A stretch of DNA of 64,000 bases from Plectrocnemia conspersa. Its lineage: Eukaryota > Arthropoda > Insecta > Trichoptera > Polycentropodidae. Where the stretch lies: positions 57,541 through 121,540 of the forward strand of contig VTFK01000567.1 in NCBI GenBank assembly GCA_009617715.1. Reading direction: 5' to 3'. A program made the translations under genes and the position numbers. The notes under the pieces were generated by a model. It saw nothing but the letters and a program-made list of their open reading frames with translations, did not search any database and was not told the DNA's origin. Positions 1-10,041 of this stretch are shown here, piece after piece. The first letter of the stretch is position 1; the number at the start of each line of letters is the position of its first letter.

Positions 1-159
1 ATCTAAAAATTCAAAAACCTATTAAAAAAATAAAATAAAAATACCATTAATATTATGTAGGGTGACCTTTTGTCCTTATAATAGCCCTACAACGGTAAAG
101 CATTTGTAGGTTTTTATTAGCTACTAAATGGTACAAATTTGAGTTATAAATTGACAATA

Positions 160-540
160 ATTTAAATTTGCGTGACAACGATTTATTTTTAAATATTGGC
201 CGTAGTTCTGGAGAGAAGTTCACAGATAGTGCTGGATGGCCAAAATATCAGCTGTTTGGCTCGCGTTCCAAAAGGGTCGGTCTTGGCTCGGCTCCTGCTG
301 TGGTAGATGCTCCTTGCAGACGTCCAGGGGTTCTGCGACAGGACGAAGTTCCAGGCAGGCGTCTCGTAAGTCTTCGCTGGCGTAGGGTGGACTTGGGTGA
401 AGCTGCTTGCTCCTGTGCCGATGGCAAGAGTGATGTTTATTTGTATGGAAACTCCAACCCCTTATATAGTGGACTTCCGTCACTATTATTGTGCAATATC
501 GTCCTGCTTCCCACGGTTTTTGGTCCTCACGCAAGTGTTA
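160..540 (-). repeat. Possible LTR-like fragment
   Basis: Read on the minus strand, this GC-richer block has a TATA-like CTATATAAG (complement of 461-469) followed about 280 bases later by AATAAA (complement of 182-187). That is the spacing of promoter and polyadenylation signal in a retrotransposon LTR or a small retroelement. No matching second LTR, primer binding site or clear terminal duplication was found. Open frames of 104 and 168 codons cross it but resemble nothing I recognise. A non-transposon promoter fragment is an alternative. Confidence 0.25.
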
Positions 541-718
541 TATTTTCTCACGATATCGTCTCCCTTGCAAGATGCAATATTCTTCATCCTGGATTTTATT
601 ATAAAATAATCCGTGACTTATTAAAAGTAAGATGTCGTTTCCCTTTTTGCCTGGGATTGTCGGTTTCAGACTAGTTATGTCGGTTTCAGACGTAAAATGT
701 TATTGCTCTGTATGCAAA

Positions 719-960
719 CTCCCATAATTCTTGGTCGCACTTGATTAGCAGATCGGCGTGTGGGCGAGGGGTCGATTAGATATGGGAAACTGTTTCATCG
801 CCTTGTCTTCAGAATATTTTAATTATGACGACTTAAAAATAGCGGTTATTAATTTTTTGTATCCCTGTTCCAGAAAGCTCCCCTATTGCTTTGTCGCGCT
901 TGATTAGTAAGTCTGCGCTTCGGTGAGGAGTTGATTAGATATGGGAAACTGTTTTATTCC
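719..960. repeat. Diverged direct duplication, 160-bp period
   Basis: Two about 82-base copies start at 719 and 879. Both contain a CGC-CTTGATTAG-like core, then GATTAGATATGGGAAACTGTTT near the end (781-797 and 940-955). They differ at many positions, so the duplication is old. The 75 bases between them are not repeated. Confidence 0.75.
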
Positions 961-1129
961 TCGCTTTCATATCCAAATGTGACCATCTATCTGTGGTCCC
1001 CACACATTGACTCGATTAATTGCTGGTATTTGCGACAGGAATCAGTTTCCACTCGTTTTTTACAGTTTAATTTATTTCTTTTAAATTTGTGACAAATTAA
1101 TTTTTAATTTTGTGTTTTAAATGTCTCCA

Positions 1130-1683
1130 TAAGTGTTCAATAGGGCTTAGATTAGGGCTGCATGATTGCCATTCTAAAACATCCATAATATTGTCTGTGA
1201 ACGACGTTTTTGCCCTACGTGAAATATGTTTCGGGTCATTGTCCTGTTGATAAACATCATTACGGGTTCCATAATATTAACATATACTTCCTGGTTCATA
1301 ATCCCTTCAATTAAATGGATAGGACCGACCCTATGCCAAGACATACAACCCAATAAAATAATGTTTCCACCAGCTCCTTTAATTGTTTTTTATGATATTT
1401 CTGGGTTGTACTCTTTGTTTACATATCTTCTAACATATTGCCTTCCATCAGAGCATCTATTGAACTTAGATTCATCACTAAACAAAACATTTTTCCAGCC
1501 TAATATTGTCCAGTTTAAATGATTTTTTAGCAAAATTAACGCGTAATATGTGATTGTTTTTTTTCACTAATGGTTTACGTCGAGCAATGGTGCCGTATAA
1601 TCCTGCTTCACACAGTCTTCTACGCACTATTCTAACACTTATGTCACTTTCATTTAATTGATTTACTTCTTTTCTAATAGCTG
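1130..1683 (-). pseudogene. Tc1/mariner-family transposase, C-terminal part, broken
   Basis: The minus strand encodes recognisable Tc1-like transposase blocks in order: a helix-turn-helix end (VRRRLCEAGLYG, then ARRKPLVKKN), the catalytic block VLFSDESKFN near 1480-1505, GCMSWH near 1350, and QQDNDPKHISRRAK near 1210-1250. The last of these matches the family's QQDNDPKHTSRRAK block, followed by the DVLEW and SPNLSPIEHLW stretch. The reading frame shifts and stops several times, so it cannot make protein. Its N-terminal part lies at 4195-4463 on the same strand, separated by a 2.5-kb insertion. Family assignment is secure; the exact Tc1 lineage is not. Confidence 0.85.
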
Positions 1684-1684
1684 G

Positions 1685-4186
1685 CCACACACGGGCGAAT
1701 CTGCCTGACGGATTTGTCGGAAATGGATGTCCGACCGACAAATCCGCCAGTGTGTGGGGTTAAAACTCTCGGACAGATCCGTCCGTAGTCCGTGCTCAAA
1801 ACGAACGGATCGGACACGGACAAGCAGATCTGAGCAGAGATTGCGCTCGTGTAAACGACCGTTTAGTGTTTTTTGCTAAAATTTGTCCCTTAAATAATTT
1901 TATGACCCGGACCTTTATTAATTTGCGCCAACGTCTAAATTTTTTAAAAGTTTTATTACTTTATGACCCATTTCTATTACATCACTATACAATAGAAAAA
2001 ATAATATAAATCTAAGATCATATATTAATACATAATAAAAAATATAATTTTAATTATACTAAATTTAAATTTAGAATTTACTTTAAACACGATATAAATT
2101 TAACTTTACTTTTACAATATTCCAAGTAGAGCTCATATGCCAGCTCAGCTTCAATAAAATTGAAAGCCAATAGATAAAATTGATCTTTTTTCTGGCATTC
2201 TTCGTTAGTGAGTTAAATATGGTTAACAGTATCGATGTGAAATATGGTTTACAATATCGATGGAAATATGCATGTTTTTAGGCAGCCCTCGACTCTTTGC
2301 TCTTGTCCATTGAAAGGTAATTAAAATGTATCGCAATGGTGTTATCCTCACCCGATGGTTTACGGTGTTTTTTGTTTGTCCCTTAACATAATGCAGGCCG
2401 GATAAAATCGCTACAAACTTTCGCTAATTGCCGGCGATTTTTATAATATCGTATTTATTTTATTTTTTTGAAAAATCGCTATAACTTTTGAAGTAATCGT
2501 TCTATAATAAAGATTTTTTTGCATTGTACGTAAAATGAACCAATAAACATGAATTATATATTGAACAGATGTTTTCAACCTTGAATGTTCAGAATTTTTT
2601 TTTATGAAAAATGTTTTTTTTTAAATAAATTTTGAGATTTATGGAGTGCATCCGGTTGTAGTGTAGTGTAGGTCCAGTTGAGGAATTTGAGACGCTTGAT
2701 ATTCACTGCAAATCCAAGATTTTGCAACATTTAACAAAAAACTTTTATATTTAATTTTTTGTGGCATTTAATTCATTAACTTAACGAAAACATGATGTAT
2801 ATCAGGCCTCGGCAACCTTTCTTGGCTGCGGGTCAAAATAATTAAAATGTGACTAATAAAAAGACTATCCGGGTCAGTCAATATTTTTGGTCCTAACAAC
2901 CATATATGTGGTCTAGTCGTGACATCGTAACACGTTAAAAAAATGATATTTGCAGAACTGAAATGGGTCACTTCAAATCATCAAACGGGTCATTTGGTGA
3001 CCCGTGGGTCATAGGTTGCCGATCCCTGATGAATATGCTGATCCCCGGCCAAGAACGGTCGGCGCAAACATGATGCATATTCTCATCATGCAGAATTGTT
3101 TCATAATCTAAGTTTTATGACCTTTTTCGTTTCGGCATCTGCAAATATGAATAGAGCAAATTTTGCATGTACAATGATGAGGGTTATGATGGTTTCAAGT
3201 TTACAATCCGTGAGAGTGGAAAATGCTGGGCACTTCATAGTTTCTTTTAATTCTTCGACTCATAATAGAAACACGTTTTTGCTGTCAATAATGTGTTAAG
3301 ACGTTTTACGTATTTTACGATAAGCAAATTCATATATTACAATTATACCATGCTCACAGACAAAGAGCGATATCATCCATAATAGTATTTTTAGCCGCCG
3401 CTGTAATTAAATTTTAAGTACTAATTTAAATCAAAATTTTAATTTGCTGATTGAAATTTAGGAACACCTCCTCGTCTTCTTGCTTATATTTTTTATTAAA
3501 CCTCCGCTTTTTGTTTCCCATATGCAATTATAAATGTATCTGTATTATGTTAATAAAATTAATTTAAATCGAGGAGCAAGAAATAATATAATATAATTAT
3601 ACATATTATTATATTTCACAATATTTTTTTTTCGTTATCAATATTCATATAAAATTATTATAAACGATTCGGGATTCAATTTCTACAATGAGTGTCGAGA
3701 GATTCTGTGTTGAAGCCATTTTGTGTGAATGATGTATAAGTCGCCTCGAAAGTCGCTCCTCGTGCGAATGCACTCATCTAAACCCATGCTTTTATAGGTT
3801 GCCGTGACAGGCAAGTCGCCTGTGCATCACCTCTGCACAGGATCGCGCCTGACGCTCGGCGACTCGGCGCCTGCGTGCGTATGCACCCATTTAAAACCAT
3901 ATAAAGTACAGTCGCCGGGCGGCTAGTCGATAGTGTGTATTAGGCCTAAATAAGGTTTTATTACTTTATGACCCATCAGTCACTCAATACTATTACCGTT
4001 GAAAATGTATTTTTTGACATTTTTTTTTATCAAAGACAGAAATCATATATTGTTAACTTAATTTCACCTAAAAACACCTAAATTTGAAGTCCGATAAGAA
4101 TTTGTCCGAGCTCGTACATTTTGCGTCTGTGGCCAAGCTCTGACAAATCCGTCAGATGTCCGACGGGCAGATCCGTACGTGTGTGC
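1685..4186. mobile_element. 2.5-kb TIR element inserted into the Tc1 remnant
   Basis: The left end begins CCACACACGGGCGAATCTGC and the right end, read inward on the minus strand, begins GCACACACGTACGGATCTGC. Both continue into TGACGGATTTGTC, the right end with 9 extra bases first. These are about 35-45-bp imperfect terminal inverted repeats. The element sits exactly where the Tc1 transposase is interrupted, and AGCT occurs within a few bases of both junctions. The left 75 bases are themselves a near-palindrome. No transposase of its own is seen, so it is non-autonomous or decayed. A GC-rich block at 3740-3950 and a direct repeat (TTTTATTACTTTATGACCCA near 1951 and 3957) lie inside. The superfamily is not assigned. 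Confidence 0.65.
2803..3028. mobile_element. hAT-type MITE, 226 bp
   Basis: Ends are CAGGCCTCGGCAACCT on the left and, on the opposite strand, CAGGGATCGGCAACCT on the right (13 of 16 identical). The flanks are ATGTATAT at 2795-2802 and ATGAATAT at 3029-3036, an 8-bp target duplication with one change. CAG-ending inverted repeats with 8-bp duplications are diagnostic of hAT elements. There is no coding capacity. It is nested within the larger TIR element. Confidence 0.85.
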
Positions 4187-4194
4187 TTAGCTAA

Positions 4195-4463
4195 TGTCCA
4201 CAGCAGTTTTTAATGGATTTTCTTTAGAAATTCTAATTATTTTTCGATCCACACGTGTGGAACATTTTTTTGGACATTGTTTTCGTTTGAGGTTTTCACA
4301 GGTTTTATGTGTTTCCAAATGTTTTAAAACATTATATATTTAACATCTTGATTTTTTTTTAGATACTCTGATAATATTTGCACTGACCGACCTTTGTCAT
4401 TTTTTAAATGCACAATTTGTTCTCGTTTTATAGGATCACAATGTGCACTTTTCCTCATAATAA
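4195..4463 (-). pseudogene. Tc1/mariner-family transposase, N-terminal part, broken
   Basis: Minus-strand reading from about 4458 starts MRKSAHCDPIKREQIVHLKN, followed by an RSVQVLSEYLK-like helix region, then a RISRENPLKTAVDI-like stretch with frame breaks. It joins logically to the IRKEVNQLNES start of the 1130-1683 fragment once the 2.5-kb insertion is removed. This is the DNA-binding domain of the same decayed Tc1-like element. Terminal inverted repeats of the original element were not identified. Confidence 0.75.
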
Positions 4464-4899
4464 ATTTGTTATTTAATTAAAATTATATTCTAGGTAAATA
4501 CACTATTTATTATTAATTTAAATTATTTTAATTAATCCTTATAATGAAAGAAATCGATATCACGGCGTTCGAAATGAAAATAAAAGCAAAAATTATCCAT
4601 TAGACGATGATTCCCTTTGAATAGTGACCATGTGTACAATACGCCGTTTTGGACTTCTCAGAAAGGCAAGAGTAATAAATCTCGGGTTTAGGGGGATGTA
4701 TCAGATATAAACTATTTATTGATAGTGTCCCTTTAAGTTTAAACAATTTTTTTTTCCATTCCCATATTTTGTTACGCAGTAATTAAACATTTACGAACCA
4801 AAAAATGATTTTGTAAAAAGTGTCTTATTTAATATAAGCCATTTTTCACAAGCAATATCATCGAAAACCATTTTTTTAATTTTGGTACCTTTAAATTCA

Positions 4900-5128
4900 T
4901 CTATTTTTTTTAGATTCACTTGCAGTCTGTATCTTATCTGTTCGTTTCTTCCACAACAGCAGGGAACAAGTCGTCTCCAATAATTTTATCAGTGATTTCT
5001 TCGGGGCTCGTGTTATCAGCAGCAAAAGTTACTCCTGACAATCATTCAAATCTTGGTATATTGTTATCACTTCAATCTAATTCGATAGCGGCGTTTTCTA
5101 AATCATTTTCTTGCTCGCTTCCATAATT
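4900..5128 (-). pseudogene. piggyBac-like transposase, N-terminal fragment
   Basis: The minus strand reads an acidic stretch (EQENDLENAAIELD), then DNTSPEEITDKIIGDD, then LFPAVVEETNR, with stops between blocks. An acidic leader followed by an F..L-(I/V)VEETNRY-like segment is how piggyBac transposases begin. It is inverted relative to the piggyBac C-terminal fragment on the plus strand from 6010, so the two belong to different copies or to an inverted rearrangement. Assignment rests on motif recall only. Confidence 0.45.
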
Positions 5129-6009
5129 TTCACTGTGACAATATCTGAGTCATTATCTGCATAATAAATAGGAAAATAAATTAATGCAGAAGATTACGAT
5201 TTATAGCCTGATGCCTGTGGCGTAACTAAAAATTTTGGACTTTCATGAAAAATGTATGATTTGAGTATTTTTTATTACTTTCGAAGGTTTTTGTGTTGGG
5301 TAATTATAAATTTACTATATTTAATACATATACATTTTCAAGCTGGGCTCTCATGTTTTACATGATTTTTCTAAAGTAGTTATGCCACTGCCGAATGTTT
5401 TCAAAACAAAAAAAAAATTTAAAGAAATTGTGTTTTATACATTATTATACAGAAGAGTTGTTAAATTTTTTTCAACAAGGAGTACGGCAATAAATCAATT
5501 AATGAAATTCGGGGACGTGATTTTACATATAGGTTCTGTAATTAGTCCTTACTCATCCCAAAATAGGTAAAAAAATGAAATATTGTTTCAACGCTCTGAA
5601 TACTTGCGCGTCTTACATACAATTAAATAGATTCGTTGAGAGCTATTCATAGGGCTTGCACCTATAACAGCTTAGGTGCAAGGGAGATATTTTATAAGTT
5701 ATTTCCGAAATAAATAATTTATATACTATATTTTTATTCTGACCATATGCTATTTTTATTCTAACTATTTGATATTTATTCTAATCCTTAATAATATAAT
5801 TATGACCATTCATTATTTTAATTCTGATCGTCATATATTTTTATTCAAGCCACTTGATATTTATTTTGACCCTGAATAATATAATTATGACAGATGGAAG
5901 TGTTTTTCAAAAGGAAGTGCAGTGAGTACGTTATGTTCGCACTTAGATAGGGGAAGTGGTCTTGATCTTTAGGCCAATACGACGATTTAGGGCAGAAACA
6001 AATTATTTT

Positions 6010-6880
6010 GCGTATGGATAATTTTAACATTCAACCGACTTATCAACATTTGTATTGGTTCCTTTGTATTTGTACAGATATTAACAGATCTCATGTCAAC
6101 GATGGGAAATTAGCTAAAATTCAACCAATTTTGGATTATTTTAGCCTAGTTTTTAAATGTATACAAACCGATACAAGAACTATCGTTCCATGAATGCATT
6201 GTTCCATGGAGAGGGAAGTTGCCTTTTCGAGTATACAATCCCAGAAAAATAATCAAAAATGGAATTCTCGTGAGAATGGTTTGTGAGGCTTCCACAGGTT
6301 ACATTTGTAATATGCTAATTTACACCGTGAACAGCTGGCCTCTAATACAAACCATTGCCAATTAGGAAACCTACCTGCATCGTAAATTATAATAAGTTTA
6401 TGAAAGAGGTTGGTCGCGCGGATCAGTATTTACCTTATTATAATATTATGAGGAAAACGGTGAAATGGACAAAGCGCATAGTTATGTTTTTGATAAACTG
6501 TGCATTATTTAACGCCTTTAGGATTTATTCTACGAATCCAAGGAGCAAAATAAGATACAAAAAAAATATTTATCTTGTCGGTGGATATTGGGCGTTAGAA
6601 GAACCTAACTTGCAAAATCAACCTTCGACATCTGCTGCGATTCATATTTTAACAGACCTGCAACCCTCCACATCCACTCAAAGACATACAAATGTGGGTG
6701 ACCATCCCCTTTGACTTTCTACAAACATAAATTAGAAAAAATTGTCGCAAGCCAAACTATAAAATATCCAACCCGAAAGTGTCGTGTTTGTAGTGCTCAT
6801 AAAAAACGTGGGGAAACGAGATACATTTGTGCCTTTTGCAAAGTTCCGCTTCATAAAGGGGATTGTTCTTCCCGGTACCA
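6010..6880 (+). pseudogene. piggyBac-like transposase, middle and C-terminal parts, decayed
   Basis: Plus-strand blocks in order are NDGKLAKIQPILDYFSLVFK (about 6091), CIVPWRGKLPFRVYNPRKI (about 6195), LVRMVCEASTGYICNMLIYT (about 6275), then YNKFMKEVGRADQYLPYYNI (about 6390) followed by RKTVKWTKRIVMFLIN. It ends in a cysteine/histidine cluster (CRVC, then YICAFCKVPLHKGDC, about 6780-6870) that is the C-terminal cross-brace domain of piggyBac transposases. The stretch normally lying between IYT and YNKFM, including much of the catalytic core, is missing. Stops and frame changes occur near 6190, 6340 and 6715. It is a dead copy. Confidence 0.85.
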
Positions 6881-7027
6881 CTCTAGTGAAATATTGATTT
6901 TTTTATTACGTATTATTAGTGACTAATTACTTTTAGTGTATATTCATAAAAACATCGTGATATTGTAAGTGACTGTCCTTTGTTTAAGTCTATTTGTTTG
7001 AAAGTGGCCGCAATCCATACAAATCTC

Positions 7028-7297
7028 CAGGGCTGTGGAGTCGGAGTCGTGGTGTTTTGGCCGGAGTTGGAGTCGGAGTCGTGAAAAATGAGCAACTCCG
7101 AGCATTTTTTTAAATTATGAAATTTATGAATTTTTAATTGCGTAATAATGAATGTGTATAGCGTATGAATATTAAACGTGTAGAAAAACACCAAAAATAC
7201 CTGATAAAATTAAACTTTTTTGAGTCGGAGTGGAGTCGTGTTGTTGGTAAATATCGGAATCGGAGTCGTGTTTTTTTTTAACGACTCCACAGCCCTG
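7028..7297. mobile_element. hAT-type MITE with perfect 8-bp duplication, 270 bp
   Basis: Left end CAGGGCTGTGGAGTCG and right end CGACTCCACAGCCCTG are perfect inverted repeats of at least 16 bp. They are flanked by the identical octamer CAAATCTC at 7020-7027 and 7298-7305. The interior is AT-rich with further GGAGTCGG motifs at each side and no coding capacity. The perfect duplication suggests that this insertion, about 150 bp upstream of the Kelch exon and inside its intron, is comparatively recent. Confidence 0.93.
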
Positions 7298-7448
7298 CAA
7301 ATCTCAGATCGTCACGCGCGCCCGTATGATGGTGTAGCGTTTACAAGCTGACGTTTATTTACCTACTCTTTTCTTTGATAAAATGTTATTTTATTTCTGT
7401 GACAGACATTTTTTTGGTAGTGTATTAATACAATCAATTGTATTTCAG

Positions 7449-8135
7449 GTCGGAGAGTACATATACGCAATCGGAGGAGTGTGCGAAGTCGAAGACGACG
7501 GCGAGGAAGAAGTCAGCGATTGCGAACGATACGACACCGCCGCCGACTCTTGGCACAGCATATCGCCTCTCCCGATTGGGCGATCTCAACACGCCGGCTG
7601 CGCCATGCCTTCGCCGAACCCGTGCCTGATGATCTCCGGAGGTCTCCATTGCGACCAAGTCCTCTCCACGGTTCGATGCTATGACATGTTTCACGATTCC
7701 TGGATAACCCTCAAATCGATGTTGACTCCCAGAACCGATCACGCCATGCTCACCATCGGCGAAAAAGTTTACGTCTGCGGCGGTTGGTATGAGGATTTGG
7801 AAAACGGCAATAGGATCTTGGCGGACACTATAGACGTCTACGACATGGTCTTGGATAGGTGGGAAACGGTAACGAGGGTGCCGACTCCTAGATATCACGC
7901 CGGAGTGGTGAGCGTGGAGTCTAAGATATATTTAATAGGAGGCTTTCATAGCGACGCTATGTTCGATCGCGCCACGGCGACGATCGAGTGCTACGATTTG
8001 GAGACTGACGTTTGGATCGCTGGCGAGAATTATCCGCAAGAGATTTGGGAGCATACGTGCGCCACATTGTACGTACCCAAATGCAGGGACGATATGGATG
8101 TCCTATCGGAGAATAAAGATCCGTATTCTTTTTAG
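7449..8135 (+). CDS. Kelch-repeat protein, 3'-terminal coding exon (partial)
   Basis: This is the last coding exon of a Kelch-family protein, probably a BTB-Kelch adaptor of a Cullin-3 ubiquitin ligase. The acceptor TGTATTTCAG ends at 7448, and the exon runs in phase 0 for 228 codons to TAG at 8133-8135. Four Kelch blades are visible: YIYAIGG...ERYD...W; LMISGGL...RCYD...W; KVYVCGGW...DVYD...W; and KIYLIGGF...ECYDLETDVW. Each has the double glycine, then tyrosine and tryptophan. The tail is short (KCRDDMDVLSENKDPYSF). BTB, BACK and the first blades must lie upstream, but no exon for them is visible in 1-7448, which is all transposon debris, so the preceding intron is over 7 kb. Codon use is GC-rich compared with its surroundings, as expected of a selected exon. 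The KLHL subfamily could not be fixed. Confidence 0.9.
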   Translation, partial: VGEYIYAIGGVCEVEDDGEEEVSDCERYDTAADSWHSISPLPIGRSQHAGCAMPSPNPCLMISGGLHCDQVLSTVRCYDMFHDSWITLKSMLTPRTDHAMLTIGEKVYVCGGWYEDLENGNRILADTIDVYDMVLDRWETVTRVPTPRYHAGVVSVESKIYLIGGFHSDAMFDRATATIECYDLETDVWIAGENYPQEIWEHTCATLYVPKCRDDMDVLSENKDPYSF

Positions 8136-10041
8136 ATTTTTAACGATTAAATATATTATTTAATCAATGAAAATGTGTATGTATATTGAAGGGTATATCA
8201 GCAAAATTACAAGTAATGACCGGCATTTCTAGTGCAATTTAATAGGTCCATGCATGTTTAGTATAAATGTTATAGTATATTGTATTATCAGTGTGAGTAG
8301 AACCATATAAAGACGAAAAGCTAGCAGGGCACCACAGTTCAAATCAGTAGGTCCATCTCTTTTTTTAAATATATGTATCAGAATTTTCCCATTGTTAAGA
8401 AGCTAATTATTTTAAAAAAAAATGCTTTTATACCCCTCAATTCAGAGGCAAAACCACTTAAAAATTATAAAAAAATACTAATAGTCTGTTAATCTTGCCA
8501 TAAGATCTGATTTTTTTTCTAAATATATATATATTATACTAATGTGTGATTTTATAATAAGTTTTGTAAATCTCAATTGATGTACAAGAGTTAATAATAA
8601 AGTAAAGGCGATTTCTTACCTTTACTCTTATGTTCTATTGGTATTAATAGAAACATTAAATTATAATCTATTCTATCGAATTGAACGTTGAATCTATTAA
8701 TGATATCTTAGTTCCAATTTGTGTATATATTTGCATTACGAAACTTTTTTCTGACAAACATGATCTCGTTTAAATACACTACATTCGCACTGTCCTTAAA
8801 AGTGATATTTTTATGTATTTATTTTATTTTATAAGATTTGTATGCCCATAATTTTTCGACTCCGGGGCCAATTGTAACAATTATTTATTTTAAAGCGTAT
8901 ATACCTGTTAATTTAAATACTCTCGGTTTATATACTGCTAGTTAAGTATGATTTGCCATTGTTGTCACAATCGCTTCTATATTTTATTAGTTTGTACATA
9001 AATCTGTGATGAGAAGAATTAGCATCAATGTTGACGTTATGAAATTATATACAAAAAAAAACTTATTATTCTTTAAAAGATATATTTTCCTATCAAACAA
9101 AAAATTGTTAGGAATTTTCTAAATATTTAACTATAAGGTGACTTAAAATTTGCCATTTAATTACAAATATTAACTACGATACTATTACGAGTTTATTGTT
9201 TAATATTAAAACCTTATGTACTGTTATTTATTTCTTAGTATATACGATGTCTGAACTTAAGGGTAATAAAATATGTTTTTTTTTTAACTTTGTATTTTCT
9301 AATTCATGATACAATATAAAATCTTTAGTGTTAATACATTAAATTAATCGTTACATGCCTTAACATATCCAAAACTCGAAGCATACGATACTTTTCCTTG
9401 AATTCACACGTTTGATAAATAACTATAATTAATAGAATTTCTAAAAAAAATTAAAATAAAATTTGTACCAAAATAAATAACATGAATACAGAATGTCCGA
9501 TGCGGCTAAGCCGTTTCCCGATTTTAAATTAACGTTTTCAAATCAAGTCTTTAAATTAACTGTACAATGTGTTTAAGTATGCAATCATCGAAACGATACT
9601 AAAAATCCACTGTATTCATATTAAGTAGCTTTAAAATAGAAAATGAACCGACTCGCGTTTGTATTTATGCAATATAACATGACATCCATTGAAGAAAAAA
9701 ATCACTATAATATTACAACACCGATAAAAGATCACCAATCACTCTTCTAAAAGTAAGTTAACTCGATTTATAAAGAACAGTTGAGACTACTTGAGCTTTC
9801 AAAAATGTGCATGAGTTTCCTAGTATTTTTTTTAAACATTTTTTTAAATAATTTTTCAATAATTACGATACTATTACAGTCAATTTTATATATATATGTA
9901 TATATTTTTGAAGGATTTATCTAATACATCATGAAATTGTTCAATAATAATAATAATAATGACGATCAAGAAAGAAATGTGTTTTTACCGAAACGATGAT
10001 GGATTGTTTTAAAAGATACTCTGACGCTCACGTTACGCTCT
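8136..10041. other. Convergent 3' untranslated and intergenic AT-rich stretch
   Basis: This lies between the Kelch stop and the UBE2S stop, which face each other. Plus-strand polyadenylation signals for the Kelch transcript are AATAAA at 8596-8601 and again at 9265-9270. Minus-strand signals (TTTATT read on the plus strand) near 9192 and 9225 could serve UBE2S, in which case the two 3' ends may overlap. No other coding region is seen. Confidence 0.5.

Noticed and set aside
7434..7898. 154-codon minus-strand frame
   Set aside because: Antisense shadow of the Kelch exon.
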